DNA from: Clostridia bacterium
Lineage (GTDB): Bacteria > Bacillota > Clostridia > Christensenellales > Pumilibacteraceae
Assembly (NCBI GenBank): GCA_017396125.1
Contig: JAFQMX010000024.1
Coordinates: 1-35,515 of the forward strand
Length of the DNA: 35,515 bases
Direction: 5' to 3'
The notes under the pieces are model-generated. The model saw only the letters and a list, made by a program, of their open reading frames with translations. It did not search any database and was not told the DNA's origin. Positions 1-8,733 of the stretch are shown here, piece by piece (positions within the stretch are counted from its first letter, which is position 1; each line of letters opens with the position of its first letter). The position numbers were made by a program, and so were the translations under genes.

Positions 1-7
1 AAGGAGG
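1..7 (+). promoter_or_regulatory. Ribosome binding site of rplJ
   Basis: AAGGAGG is a full-strength Shine-Dalgarno sequence seven bases before the ATG at 15. It fixes the rplJ start. The L10 leader RNA that usually precedes this gene would lie left of the window and cannot be seen. Confidence 0.9.
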
Positions 8-14
8 ATACAAA

Positions 15-509
15 ATGTCTTTGGAATCTATAAAGATTAAGGCAGAACAGGTTGCGGTTATCGAAGATAAAGCAAAGCGCGCTAAGGGCGTTGTTTTGGT
101 TGACTACCGTGGCTTGACCGTTGCTGAAGATACCGAAATGTGTAACAATTTGCGTAAGGCAGGCGTTGAGTACAAGGTTTTGAAAAACCGTCTCGTGCTC
201 CGTGCTTTCAACAACGTTGGTTACGAAGGTTTTGACAAGGTTCTTGAAGGTCCTACTGCAGTAGCGTTCTCGTACGACGACGCAACCGCTCCTGCTAGAA
301 TCGTAATGGAAAGCGTTAAGAAAACCAACAATAAAATTTCGGTTAAGGGCGGTATCGTAGAAGGCAAAATTCTTGATGCTAACGGAATCGTTGCAGTATC
401 TAATATTCCTTCGAAAGAAGTTCTGCTCTCGCAGTTGCTCGGCCTGCTTACCTCGCCGATGCGCAGTCTTGCCATTGCTGTTAGTGAAGTGGCAAAAAAA
501 CAAGCCTAA
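15..509 (+). CDS. rplJ: 50S ribosomal protein L10
   Basis: L10 is the base of the ribosomal stalk: its C-terminal helix carries L7/L12 dimers and its N-terminal domain binds 23S rRNA near the L11 site. The 164-residue product is close to the family's usual length. It shows the typical opening helix, the segment KGVVLVDYRGLTV and the LRKAGVEYKVLKNRL region, followed by an Ala/Lys-rich C-terminal tail that binds L7/L12. The gene is followed after 32 bases by rplL, the standard rplJ-rplL order. L10 normally represses its own mRNA through a leader that is outside this window. Identification is secure. Confidence 0.97.
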   Translation: MSLESIKIKAEQVAVIEDKAKRAKGVVLVDYRGLTVAEDTEMCNNLRKAGVEYKVLKNRLVLRAFNNVGYEGFDKVLEGPTAVAFSYDDATAPARIVMESVKKTNNKISVKGGIVEGKILDANGIVAVSNIPSKEVLLSQLLGLLTSPMRSLAIAVSEVAKKQA

Positions 510-541
510 ATTAAAAAAAATAATATAAGGAGAATATAAAA

Positions 542-916
542 ATGGCTGATCTCAATAAAATTTTAGAAGAAATCAAGGGTATGACCGTACTTGAACTTAA
601 CGACCTCGTTAAGATGATAGAAACCGAATTTGGCGTTTCCGCTGCTGCAATGGCTGTTGCTGCTCCTGCTGCTGGTGGCGCTGCTGCTCCTGCTGTAGAA
701 GAGCAGACTGAATTCACCGTAGTTCTTAAGGCTGCTGGTGGAAACAAGATCGCAGTTATCAAAGTTGTTAGAGAAATCACCGGACTCGGACTTGCAGAAG
801 CTAAGGCTCTCGTTGACAAGGCTCCTAGCAACCTCAAGGAAGGCGTTTCTAAGGAAACCGCTGATGAGTATGCTGCTAAGCTTAAGGAAGCTGGCGCAGA
901 AGTTGAACTTAAATAA
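542..916 (+). CDS. rplL: 50S ribosomal protein L7/L12
   Basis: This is the multicopy stalk protein that recruits translation GTPases to the ribosome. The 124-residue product has the N-terminal dimerisation helices (residues 1-35), an Ala/Pro/Gly-rich flexible hinge (about residues 37-52) and the compact C-terminal domain with [13 protein letters not shown]-like and [20 protein letters not shown] segments that contact EF-G and EF-Tu. An SD sequence (AAGGAGAA) lies just before the ATG. It is co-transcribed with rplJ, and a strong terminator follows at 937-968. Codon use is biased as expected for a highly expressed gene. Confidence 0.97.
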   Translation: MADLNKILEEIKGMTVLELNDLVKMIETEFGVSAAAMAVAAPAAGGAAAPAVEEQTEFTVVLKAAGGNKIAVIKVVREITGLGLAEAKALVDKAPSNLKEGVSKETADEYAAKLKEAGAEVELK

Positions 917-936
917 TTTAAGTCACTCGCAAAACA

Positions 937-968
937 AAGGCTGTCACTACAAAGTGGCAGCCTTTTTT
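937..968 (+). terminator. Rho-independent terminator after rplL
   Basis: A 12-bp stem (AAGGCTGTCACT pairing with AGTGGCAGCCTT, one G-U pair) with an ACAA loop is followed directly by a run of six T. It closes the rplJ-rplL transcript. Confidence 0.93.
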
Positions 969-1074
969 GTTGCATTGATAATAAATCGACGTTTTAAACA
1001 AAGCTTACTTCTATAAAAAATAACGGTGGATTTGACGGATTTGTTCATCAAATTCGTTAGATAATGGTAATAAA

Positions 1075-1103
1075 TTGACTTTTTGATGAGGATAGTTTAT
1101 ACT
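1075..1103 (+). promoter_or_regulatory. Sigma-A-type promoter of the M42 peptidase gene
   Basis: TTGACT at 1075-1080 and TATACT at 1098-1103 are separated by exactly 17 bp. Transcription would begin near 1110, leaving a leader of about 30 bases with a GGGGAG ribosome binding site before the ATG at 1142. Confidence 0.8.
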
Positions 1104-1141
1104 TTAATAGTATTTATTTACTAATATTTTGGGGAGTCAAA

Positions 1142-2167
1142 ATGAAAGATAATTTTTTGCTTGATAGTCTTACTAAGTTGATGTCGATAGACAGTCCTAC
1201 GGGATTTACGCGTGAAGCGGCAGATTACGTCGTTAAAGTTGCAGATGAACTTGGCTACAAGTCTAGAGTCACCAACAAAGGATGCGTAGAAGTTTATATG
1301 CCAGGCGAGAGCAGTGATAAAAAAGTGGGAATCTCTGCGCACATAGATACTCTCGGCGCAATGGTAAGATCAATTACCGGCGAAGGCAAACTTCGTTTTA
1401 CAAAAATTGGTGGCCCGCTTATGTCTACTGTCGAAGGTGAGTATTGTAGAGTTTATACTCGTGACGGCAGGGTTTATACGGGAACTTTTATGTCCGACAG
1501 TCCTTCTGTTCACGTTTTTGACGATGCGGGAACTTTACCTCGTGACGAAGGAACAATGTGGGTAAGATTGGACGAAATTGTAAAAACTAAAGATGACGTA
1601 CAAAAGCTCGGGATAAGCGCTGGTGATTTTATTGCATTTGATCCGCGTACGACTATTACCGAAAAAGGCTTCGTAAAATCTCGTTTCCTTGATGACAAAG
1701 CAAGTGCAGCGTGTCTTTTGGCCGTAATGAACGATTTTAGCAAACAAGGTATAAAGCCAAAAAATGATACGGTATTCGTGTTTACCGTGTTTGAAGAAAC
1801 TGGACACGGTGGTGCAGCGGTAGGTGAAGGATTGGATGAAATCCTCGCACTTGATATGGGGTGTATCGGCAAGGATTTGACTTGTACCGAGTATGACGTA
1901 TCCATTTGTGCCAAGGATTCTGGCGGTCCGTATGATTATGAGCTTACCACTAGACTTATCAATATGGCAAAGGAAATCGGAATCAAATATGCGGTGGATA
2001 TTTACCCTAGATATGGCTCGGACGTAGGTGCGTATTGGAGAGCAGGACACGATGCAAAGGGCGCGCTTATCGGCCCTGGAATTCAGGCTTCTCACGGTAC
2101 GGAACGTACCCACGTTACCGCGCTCGAGGATACCGTTGCATTGGTGAAAAGATATCTTAAGGGTTAA
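1142..2167 (+). CDS. M42 family metallo-aminopeptidase
   Basis: M42 enzymes are cytoplasmic, dodecameric, two-metal aminopeptidases that trim peptides (the PepA/FrvX/TET group); some were first described as endoglucanases. The 341-residue protein has the expected metal ligands and catalytic residues in order: AHIDTLGAMV (His67, Asp69), DDKAS (bridging Asp), FEETGHGG (general-base Glu and ligand Glu), the DMG aspartate and a C-terminal SHGTERTH histidine. Length and motif spacing match the family. It has its own promoter at 1075-1103 and stands between the ribosomal operon and an unrelated hydrolase. Substrate preference cannot be read from the sequence. Confidence 0.9.
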   Translation: MKDNFLLDSLTKLMSIDSPTGFTREAADYVVKVADELGYKSRVTNKGCVEVYMPGESSDKKVGISAHIDTLGAMVRSITGEGKLRFTKIGGPLMSTVEGEYCRVYTRDGRVYTGTFMSDSPSVHVFDDAGTLPRDEGTMWVRLDEIVKTKDDVQKLGISAGDFIAFDPRTTITEKGFVKSRFLDDKASAACLLAVMNDFSKQGIKPKNDTVFVFTVFEETGHGGAAVGEGLDEILALDMGCIGKDLTCTEYDVSICAKDSGGPYDYELTTRLINMAKEIGIKYAVDIYPRYGSDVGAYWRAGHDAKGALIGPGIQASHGTERTHVTALEDTVALVKRYLKG

Positions 2168-2181
2168 TTTCGCAGTACGCC

Positions 2182-2232
2182 AAGCCGATTTGCTTTTGTG
2201 AAAAACAAGTAACAATATTTAATAATCGGTTT
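2182..2232 (+). repeat. Inverted repeat before the hydrolase gene
   Basis: AAGCCGATT (2182-2190) can pair with AATCGGTTT (2224-2232) across a 33-base loop, with one G-U pair. The right arm ends directly against the GGAG ribosome binding site of the gene starting at 2243. No function is known. Confidence 0.35.
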
Positions 2233-2242
2233 GGAGTATAAA

Positions 2243-3019
2243 ATGAAAGGTGTTTTTTTATTACACGGATTCTTGACGAGTCCAAAAGATTGCGTCCCGA
2301 TAGTTGACGACCTAAAAAAGATTTATGACAAGGTTTACTGTCCGCTGTACCCCGGACACGGCACGCGAAAGGTAAGGTTTAGGGCAGAGGATTTGTTTGC
2401 ATTGGTGGAGAGTGAATTTAAAAAATTCACAGCCGAGTGCGACGTGGTGGACGTAATAGGCTTTTCGATGGGCGGAGCAATAGCCACCTATCTTGCGTCC
2501 AAGTACGAATTTCGCAATCTCGTGCTCATGGCGCCTGCAAATAAGTATTATAACTTTGCGTTTTTGCCTATGACGGCGGTGTACTATACCAAGATGTTCT
2601 TTCGCGGTTTGAGATATCGAAGGCTGGCGAAAAAGGACGGCGACTATTCGCTTGTGGACAAGGTTAAGTCCGACGTAAAGGAGCTCAATAAAAACAAGCG
2701 CATTTCCATCTACATGGCAGCAACGCAGGTCGTGCCAAACTGGACTCCGTCCAACATAAAAAACTTTCGTTATATCGCCAAAACCTGCAACAAGGCTATT
2801 GCGGATGCGGGAAGTATCAACAAGCCTACCTTAATTCTTTGGGGACATCTCGACCAGCTTGTAAGCATAAAGTCACCCAAGTTTTTGTACGACAAGGTAA
2901 GTAGCGACAAAAAGTCGATGTTTATATTCGACGATATGACGCATCTTATGCTGTACTCCAACGACCCGAGCGAGCTGATAAACGCAATAATTTCGTTTTT
3001 GAAGCGGAACGATTGCTGA
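2243..3019 (+). CDS. Alpha/beta hydrolase, carboxylesterase or monoacylglycerol lipase type
   Basis: The 258-residue protein begins almost directly with the alpha/beta-hydrolase fold (GVFLLHGFLTSPKD, oxyanion-hole HGF). It has the nucleophile elbow GFSMGG, an acid residue in LILWGHLDQLV and the catalytic His in DDMTHLMLYS. This spacing resembles the small bacterial esterase/monoacylglycerol lipase group (Est30-like). It has no signal peptide, so it is probably cytoplasmic. The ATG at 2243 is chosen because GGAG at 2233-2236 sits at the right distance; an in-frame TTG at 2231 overlaps that site and is unlikely. The natural substrate is unknown. Confidence 0.8.
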   Translation: MKGVFLLHGFLTSPKDCVPIVDDLKKIYDKVYCPLYPGHGTRKVRFRAEDLFALVESEFKKFTAECDVVDVIGFSMGGAIATYLASKYEFRNLVLMAPANKYYNFAFLPMTAVYYTKMFFRGLRYRRLAKKDGDYSLVDKVKSDVKELNKNKRISIYMAATQVVPNWTPSNIKNFRYIAKTCNKAIADAGSINKPTLILWGHLDQLVSIKSPKFLYDKVSSDKKSMFIFDDMTHLMLYSNDPSELINAIISFLKRNDC

Positions 3020-3021
3020 GA

Positions 3022-3048
3022 TTTTGCACCCGTGCTAGTAGTGCAAAA
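3022..3048. repeat. Perfect 8-bp inverted repeat in the intergenic region
   Basis: TTTTGCAC (3022-3029) pairs perfectly with GTGCAAAA (3041-3048). No T run follows, so it is not a normal terminator by itself; it lies just ahead of the bidirectional terminator at 3091. Confidence 0.4.
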
Positions 3049-3090
3049 CGGGGAGAAAAACAACTTGATATAATTGTTTATGGACACAAA

Positions 3091-3133
3091 AAAACGGCTA
3101 CGTGGTCGAGAATTTACGACACGCGCCGTTTTT
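3091..3133. terminator. Bidirectional terminator between convergent genes
   Basis: AAAACGGC (3091-3098) pairs with GCCGTTTT (3125-3132), extended inward by CGTG..CG / CGACACG with a bulge. It has A-rich sequence on the left and T-rich sequence on the right. It can stop the plus-strand hydrolase transcript and the minus-strand MarR transcript that converge here. Confidence 0.85.
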
Positions 3134-3173
3134 GTTTGTATTAAACCCGTATACGCACGCGCAGTTGCTTTGG

Positions 3174-3599
3174 TTATTCGCCGTGAAATTCAACCAAAAA
3201 CTTTTTGATTAGATCCAAAAAGATTTTCTGCTCGTCGCTTGACAAAATGTTTAGCGTGTTTTGGTGGAAAAGCGTCATTTTTTGTTCAACGTCATTTTCT
3301 GCATCTTTGCCTGCTTCGGTGAGGAATAGCTTGTACTTCTTTTGACAAGCATCCTTGCGGTCATCGCAAACGAACTGTTTTTCGGTGAGAGTGGCTACCG
3401 CACGGGAAGTGTGGGCGCTGTCGCAACGCACCAGTGTCGAAAGCTCCTTTAGCGTAACGCCGGGGTTGTCGCTGATTGCCTTGAGGTAGATTGCGTGCAT
3501 ACCGTTTAGGCCGTACGGTGCAAGAGTTTCTGCCATCATCTTATTAAAGCGCTTTTGCATCGTTGCCATAAATATCATAAAATCGTTTAGCGTTTCCAT
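3174..3599 (-). CDS. MarR family transcriptional regulator
   Basis: The 141-residue protein has the MarR winged helix-turn-helix layout: an N-terminal dimerisation helix, then LKELSTLVRCDSAHTSRAVATLTEKQFV as the helix-turn-helix with recognition helix, a charged wing (DDRKDACQKKYKLFLTEAGK), and long C-terminal helices for dimer formation. It is the last gene of the operon, 9 bases after the second ABC transporter gene, with AAGGA as its ribosome binding site. Regulators in this position usually repress their own operon and are released by a small molecule that the transporter exports. The palindrome at 7183-7196 is the likely binding site. Confidence 0.9.
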   Translation of the reverse strand: METLNDFMIFMATMQKRFNKMMAETLAPYGLNGMHAIYLKAISDNPGVTLKELSTLVRCDSAHTSRAVATLTEKQFVCDDRKDACQKKYKLFLTEAGKDAENDVEQKMTLFHQNTLNILSSDEQKIFLDLIKKFLVEFHGE

Positions 3600-3608
3600 A
3601 GTCGTTCC

Positions 3609-5411
3609 TTATTCGTCCTTGTCGAATTGCGAGTTGTACAGCTCGCTGTAGAATCCGCCCAAAGCAAGGAGTTCGTCGTGGTTGCCTTGCTCAATAACGT
3701 CGCCGTCCTTCATTACGAGAATAAGGTCGGCGTTTTTTATCGTAGAAAGCCTGTGCGCGATAATAAACGAGGTGCGTTCGGCAGTGAGATTGTCCAGCGC
3801 CTGCTGAATCAACGTTTCGGTGCGTGTGTCTACGGAGCTGGTTGCCTCGTCGAGTATGAGCATAGGTGCATTTTCGACCATAGCGCGCGCAATAGTAACG
3901 AGCTGCTTTTGCCCCGCGGACAGTGTTGATTTGTCGTCGAGCTCGGTATCGTAGCCGTTTGGCAAAGTGCCAATAAAGTGGCTGATTCCCGCCATTTTAC
4001 AAGCCCTTTCCACTTCTTCGTCCGTGGCGGTTTTGCTGTAGACTATATTTTCTCGCACAGTGCCGTTAAACAGCCAAGTGTCTTGAAGCACCATGCTGAA
4101 CAGGTTATGAATATTCTCGCGCGAAAGGTCTTTTATGCTTATGCCGTCTATCAAAATATCTCCGCTATCTATTTCGTAAAATCTCATCAAAAGGTTAACC
4201 ATGGTGGTTTTGCCTGCACCGGTAGGGCCGACGATTGCCACCTTTTGACCTGCTTTGATAGAGGCGGAGAAGTTCCTTATTATAGGATGACCGGGCCTGT
4301 AAGAAAAGGTTACGTTTTTAAATTCCACATCACCGCGCACGTTTGGCAAGCTTGCGGTTACGTTTTCCTTTTCCATCTCCTTTTCGTCCAAAAACTCGAA
4401 TACCCTTTCCGCCGCAGCCATAGTGGACTGAAGCGAGGTCGCGATTTGCGCAATTTGACCGAGAGGGTTGGAAAACATGCGCGCGTACATAATAAATGTT
4501 ACGATTTTACCCAGCTCAATTTTGCCGTCAATAAACAGCAATCCACCCACCACGCAAACTGCAGCAAATCCAAGGTTTCCCACGAACATCATTATCGGAT
4601 GCATCATGCCTGACAAAAATTGAGCCTTCCAAGCGTTAGCACGGAGATTTTCGTTGATTGCACAGAACTTGTCGGTAACTTCCTTCTCGGCGTTGTAAGC
4701 CTTTACAGAGGTGTGACCGGAATAAGATTCCTCGATATGACCGTTAAGCTCACCTAAGGCTTGCTGTTGGCGGACGAAGTATTTTTGGCTTCTGCCCACC
4801 ATCAACTTCATAAATATAAGGCTTATTGGCACCGTAGTTATTATTACTAGTGCAAGCTGCCAGCAGGACACGAACATCATAATGAGTAATCCGACAATGG
4901 TGGATGCAGAAGTAAAAGTCGAAACGATACTTTGGTTCATGGTCATAGCGATAGTGTCCACGTCGTTTGTGACTCTCGACAAAATATCGCCGTGAGTTTT
5001 TGAATCAAAGTAGCTTAGTGGCAAACGGTTAATTTTTTTGCTTATGTCGCTACGGAATTTTTGCGAGGTGCGTTGGGTTACCGTGGTCATAATAAACGAC
5101 TGGGAGTAGTTGAATGTCAACGCGCACAAGTAGAGTATGGCAAGCAAAATACCGATACGTCCTATTGCAATTACGTCAATTTTGGTTTTTAGGCCTTGCG
5201 AAATAGCCACCAGATCCTTGCTTATCATGGTGGTAATGTCGCCGAGCTTGTCGGGCGAAATAATGTTTATTACGGTAGCGCTTACCGCAAAAATCACCGC
5301 CACGACCATAGCAGGCAAATAGCGTTTGAGGTATTTCGCCAAATGAAGAGCTGACGTTTTGAAGTTTTTTGCTTTTTCCGGAGCCCTTGTCGGTGTAAAT
5401 TTAGGTGGCAT
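3609..5411 (-). CDS. ABC exporter half-transporter, canonical ATPase subunit
   Basis: A 600-residue type I (MDR/lipid-type) exporter with an N-terminal six-helix membrane domain (about residues 30-320) and a C-terminal ATPase domain. It has Walker A GPTGAGKTT, Walker B LILDEATSSVD with the catalytic Glu present, the H-loop IAHRLSTIK, and a signature that reads LSAGQ instead of LSGGQ. The start overlaps the end of the upstream ABC gene by 11 bases, with a GGAGG ribosome binding site inside it, so the two are translationally coupled. Sequence differences between the two ATPase domains indicate a heterodimer. Likely substrates are drugs, peptides or lipids; the MarR partner favours a toxic small molecule. 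Confidence 0.92.
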   Translation of the reverse strand: MPPKFTPTRAPEKAKNFKTSALHLAKYLKRYLPAMVVAVIFAVSATVINIISPDKLGDITTMISKDLVAISQGLKTKIDVIAIGRIGILLAILYLCALTFNYSQSFIMTTVTQRTSQKFRSDISKKINRLPLSYFDSKTHGDILSRVTNDVDTIAMTMNQSIVSTFTSASTIVGLLIMMFVSCWQLALVIITTVPISLIFMKLMVGRSQKYFVRQQQALGELNGHIEESYSGHTSVKAYNAEKEVTDKFCAINENLRANAWKAQFLSGMMHPIMMFVGNLGFAAVCVVGGLLFIDGKIELGKIVTFIMYARMFSNPLGQIAQIATSLQSTMAAAERVFEFLDEKEMEKENVTASLPNVRGDVEFKNVTFSYRPGHPIIRNFSASIKAGQKVAIVGPTGAGKTTMVNLLMRFYEIDSGDILIDGISIKDLSRENIHNLFSMVLQDTWLFNGTVRENIVYSKTATDEEVERACKMAGISHFIGTLPNGYDTELDDKSTLSAGQKQLVTIARAMVENAPMLILDEATSSVDTRTETLIQQALDNLTAERTSFIIAHRLSTIKNADLILVMKDGDVIEQGNHDELLALGGFYSELYNSQFDKDE

Positions 5412-7140
5412 TTTCGAGTTCCTCCTTGCTTAGCTGAGAATATGCAATTTGACGGTAAACTTCGCAGGACTTTAGCAGTTCGCTGTGAGTTCCCATTCCC
5501 ACCAAACGCCCTTCGTCCAGCACCAAAATTTTGTCCGCGCCCACTACCGTGCCGATACGCTGAGCAACGATTATACTGGTTGCCTCGGTGGTATAATTTT
5601 TTAGCGCCTTTCGCAGCAATTTGTCGGTTTTGTAGTCGAGAGCCGAAAATGAGTCGTCAAATATATAAATTTCTGGATTTTTCGCAATAGCTCTGGCGAT
5701 GGAAAGTCTTTGTTTTTGTCCGCCGCTAAGATTTGCTCCGCCTTGGGCTGTATGAGCGTCCAAGCCCTCTTGGCGCTGGCTGATAAATTCGCTCGCCTGA
5801 GCAATCTCGGTTGCTTTTTTGATTTCCGCCTCAGATATATCGTCGCTACCAAAAGTAACGTTGGAGCGAATCGTACCCGAAAACATTATTGCCTTTTGGC
5901 TGACGTAGCCTATTTTGTCACGCAAATCCGCTTGGCGATAGTCTTTTACGTTTACGCCGTCCACCAGCACTTCGCCCTCGGTAACGTCGTAAAAACGAGG
6001 AATAAGGTTGATTAGCGCGCTTTTTCCGCTGCCCGTACCGCCTACGATGGCAACGGTTTCGCCTTTGCTTGCGCTAAAGCTAATATTACTCAATACGTTG
6101 CTTGATCCGTCGTGGAACTTAAAGGAAACGTTTTTGAATTCCACACAGCCCTTTGTGGAGGCTTGCTTAGGATCTTCGGGATCTAGTATTAGGTTTTTGG
6201 AATCCAAAATTTCCGAAACTCGCTTGGCACTGACGATCGCTCGTGGAAACATTACCGATACGACGGTGATGAACATAAACGACATAATAACGTGCGTTGC
6301 GTACATGGAAAACGCCGTCATAACGGGGAGTGACAATGCGTTTTTGTTGATGAGATACGCACCAAACCACATTATAGTCAAGTTCAGTCCGTTTTGGATA
6401 AACATCATTAGCGGATCCATAAGTGTCATTATGCGGTTGATGAACAGCGAGGTGGAGGTGAGCTCGTTGTTGATTTTTTCAAACTTTTTTTCCTGATACT
6501 GCTCGGCGTTGTAGGCGCGGATTACGCGCAAGCCAATCAAATTCTCACGCATTACGCTGTTGGTTTTGTCTACGAGGCGCTGGATAAATTTGAACTTTGG
6601 CATAACCAGCACGAAGGCTACGGCAATAAAAATAGCGAGTAGCAAAACTCCACCTGCGGTAACGAGCGACAACTCGTGGCTTTTGCCTATAATTTTGATT
6701 ATTGCATAAGTCGCCATGAGTGGACACATGAGCAAGAATTTGAATCCCATGGAAAAGACGTTGGCGATCTGCTGAATATCGTTGGTGGAGCGAGTAATAA
6801 GGCTGGCGGTAGAAAAGCGGTTAATTTCTTCCATCGAAAAGCTTTCTACCTTTTTGAACACGATTTCCCTTAGGTGCGCGGTAAAATCCGCCGACAGCTT
6901 TGCGCTGAGCAGATTAGAAATCATAGCGCACAAGGCGTTGAGGCCAGCGATTCCTACCATAATCAGGCCGTCGCGCCAAATTCTGCTTGCGCTCTTGCTA
7001 GCGCCCGTAATATCTGCCACGATATCCGACATATAGTCGGGCAAGGTGAGCGTGCAGGCAACCTGACCGATGACGGCGATTAGCATGAGAGAAAAGAGTA
7101 TCCATTCATGCAGTCTAAAGAGTCTGAAAATCTTTGTCAT
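5401..7140 (-). CDS. ABC exporter half-transporter, degenerate ATPase subunit
   Basis: A 579-residue half-transporter with six predicted membrane helices and a C-terminal ATPase domain. Walker A (GGTGSGKS) and the signature LSGGQ are intact. Walker B ends in Asp-Asp (IYIFDDSFSALD), so the catalytic Glu is missing, and the H-loop His is Gln (VAQRIGTVV). Together with LSAGQ in the partner, this gives one consensus and one degenerate ATP site, the arrangement known for heterodimers such as TM287/288 and BmrCD. The start is the ATG at 7140 because GGAG precedes it; an in-frame TTG at 7164 lies at the edge of the -10 region and would fall upstream of the transcript. Confidence 0.92.
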   Translation of the reverse strand: MTKIFRLFRLHEWILFSLMLIAVIGQVACTLTLPDYMSDIVADITGASKSASRIWRDGLIMVGIAGLNALCAMISNLLSAKLSADFTAHLREIVFKKVESFSMEEINRFSTASLITRSTNDIQQIANVFSMGFKFLLMCPLMATYAIIKIIGKSHELSLVTAGGVLLLAIFIAVAFVLVMPKFKFIQRLVDKTNSVMRENLIGLRVIRAYNAEQYQEKKFEKINNELTSTSLFINRIMTLMDPLMMFIQNGLNLTIMWFGAYLINKNALSLPVMTAFSMYATHVIMSFMFITVVSVMFPRAIVSAKRVSEILDSKNLILDPEDPKQASTKGCVEFKNVSFKFHDGSSNVLSNISFSASKGETVAIVGGTGSGKSALINLIPRFYDVTEGEVLVDGVNVKDYRQADLRDKIGYVSQKAIMFSGTIRSNVTFGSDDISEAEIKKATEIAQASEFISQRQEGLDAHTAQGGANLSGGQKQRLSIARAIAKNPEIYIFDDSFSALDYKTDKLLRKALKNYTTEATSIIVAQRIGTVVGADKILVLDEGRLVGMGTHSELLKSCEVYRQIAYSQLSKEELENAT

Positions 7141-7166
7141 AATATCTCCTATATTAGTTTGCAAAT

Positions 7167-7195
7167 ATTATATTTATATAATATTGACTTGTCAA
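7167..7195 (-). promoter_or_regulatory. Consensus sigma-A promoter of the ABC-MarR operon
   Basis: On the minus strand TTGACA (7195-7190) and TATAAT (7172-7167) are both perfect consensus hexamers with a 17-bp spacer. Such a strong promoter makes sense if it is normally held down by a repressor, and its -35 box lies in a palindrome. Confidence 0.9.
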
Positions 7196-7217
7196 TAAAT
7201 TTTGCTGACTAATCAAT
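7183..7217. promoter_or_regulatory. Probable MarR operator pair
   Basis: ATTGACTTGTCAAT at 7183-7196 is a 14-bp inverted repeat (ATTGAC / GTCAAT) covering the -35 box of the ABC-MarR promoter. A related site, GCTGACTAATCAAT at 7204-7217, matches at 10 of 14 positions, with its centre 21 bp away, or two helical turns. Two dimers could bind the same face of the DNA. That MarR binds here is inferred from position and symmetry. Confidence 0.65.
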
Positions 7218-7338
7218 AAAAATTTGGTGAAATTTTTTTGCACCAATTTTTTTTCAGTCGCAAGCGATGAATTTTGCGTGAGGGTGGAAATCTTTCTAGC
7301 AAAAAAACAACAGTATTGCGCGTATTTTATGACAATAA

Positions 7339-7380
7339 TTACTTATATAATCTTAAATTTTGGCAAAAGTTACTTATATA
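7339..7380. repeat. Two direct repeats upstream of the serS promoter
   Basis: TTACTTATATA occurs at 7339-7349 and again at 7370-7380, 31 bp apart. They lie in the AT-rich 325-bp gap between the divergent ABC operon and serS, just upstream of the serS -35 box. The rest of the gap holds the two promoters and no gene. Confidence 0.45.
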
Positions 7381-7402
7381 GTGACGGTGGACATTGATTT
7401 TG

Positions 7403-7431
7403 TTGATTTTTTGCCGTTATTGAGTTATAAT
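7403..7431 (+). promoter_or_regulatory. serS promoter
   Basis: TTGATT (7403-7408) and TATAAT (7426-7431) with a 17-bp spacer. Transcription would start near 7438, so the leader before the ATG at 7466 is only about 28 bases. That is too short for a T-box riboswitch. Confidence 0.8.
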
Positions 7432-7465
7432 ATTACAATAAATATTCATCAATCGGAGGCGTACC

Positions 7466-8728
7466 ATGCTGGACGTAAGATATATAGCCGAAAACCTCGA
7501 AGAAGTAAAAACTGCTCTTGCTAACCGTAGCGGAGTTTATGATCCCGACAAGGTGGCGAGACTTTATAACCGCAAGAGAGAAATTCTCAAAGAAGTTGAG
7601 GTTATGAAAGCCACCCGCAACAAAGAAAGCGAGCAGATTGCTATCAAGAAAAAACAAAAGCTGGACGCTACCGAGGACATCAAGCGCATGAAGGAGCTTG
7701 GTGACAAAATAAAGAATCTCGACGAGGAGCTTGCTACCATCGAGCCTGAACTCAAGGAGGCTGTGCTCAGCGTTCCTAATATTCCGCATCCGTCCGTTCC
7801 TGTCGGCAAAGAGGAAACCGACAACGTGGAAATAAGAAAATTCTCCCAGCCCACCACTTTTGACTTTGAGCCAAAGCCACATTGGGAAATAGGCGAAAAG
7901 CTGGGAATTATAGATGCAGCTACGGGCGGAAAAATCGCGGGTGCGCGCTTTACTGTTATGAAAGGCTTGGGCGCAAGACTTGAGCGTAGCGTGTACAACT
8001 TTATGCTCAACACGCATACCGAGGCAGGCTACGAGGAAATTTTCCCTCCGTTCATGGTCAATCGTGAGAGTATGTACGGCACGGGGCAGCTTCCAAAATT
8101 CGAAGAAGACGCTTTTTCGGTTAAGAACAACGGCTTTTTCCTTATTCCTACTGCCGAAGTTCCGGTTACTAATATGCTCCGCGGAGACATAGTGGACGGC
8201 GAAACGCTTCCGCTAAAATACTGCGCGTACACAGCGTGTTTTAGGGCAGAGGCAGGTAGCGCGGGCAGAGATACTCGCGGACTTATCCGTCAGCACCAAT
8301 TTAACAAGGTTGAGCTTGTAGAATTTTGTAAGCCTGAAGATTCGCTTGACGAGCTCGAAAAGCTCACTGCATCGGCAGAAAACATTTTGAAGCTATTGAA
8401 ACTTCCTTATAGAGTCGTTGCACTTTGTACCGGAGATATCGGATTCTCGTCGGCAAAGACCTTTGATATCGAGGTGTGGATGCCTAGCTACAACCGCTAC
8501 GTAGAAATTTCGTCTTGCTCCGACTTTATGGACTATCAGGCGAGAAGAATGAATATCAAGTACCGTGAAAACGGCAAGACCGCTTTCGTTCATACGCTCA
8601 ACGGCAGTGGACTTGCAGTGGGTAGAACCGTGGCTGCAATCATAGAAAATTACCAGCAGGCCGACGGTAGCGTAAAGGTTCCGGATGCTCTCGTAGAGTA
8701 CATGGGATGTGAGTATATCGGTAAGTAA
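7466..8728 (+). CDS. serS: Seryl-tRNA synthetase
   Basis: Class II synthetase that charges tRNA-Ser and the selenocysteine tRNA. The 420-residue protein has the N-terminal long antiparallel coiled coil that grips the tRNA variable arm (about residues 30-105, rich in Lys/Glu heptads) and then the catalytic domain. Motif 2 is [21 protein letters not shown] and motif 3 is [20 protein letters not shown], both textbook SerRS. GGAGG precedes the ATG. A tRNA-Ser gene is present in this window at 13277, though not linked as an operon. Confidence 0.97.
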   Translation: MLDVRYIAENLEEVKTALANRSGVYDPDKVARLYNRKREILKEVEVMKATRNKESEQIAIKKKQKLDATEDIKRMKELGDKIKNLDEELATIEPELKEAVLSVPNIPHPSVPVGKEETDNVEIRKFSQPTTFDFEPKPHWEIGEKLGIIDAATGGKIAGARFTVMKGLGARLERSVYNFMLNTHTEAGYEEIFPPFMVNRESMYGTGQLPKFEEDAFSVKNNGFFLIPTAEVPVTNMLRGDIVDGETLPLKYCAYTACFRAEAGSAGRDTRGLIRQHQFNKVELVEFCKPEDSLDELEKLTASAENILKLLKLPYRVVALCTGDIGFSSAKTFDIEVWMPSYNRYVEISSCSDFMDYQARRMNIKYRENGKTAFVHTLNGSGLAVGRTVAAIIENYQQADGSVKVPDALVEYMGCEYIGK

Positions 8729-8733
8729 TTGCC

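Noticed and set aside
7141-7465. T-box riboswitch upstream of serS
   Set aside because: The predicted serS leader is only about 28 bases, and no T-box core sequence or specifier structure is visible.
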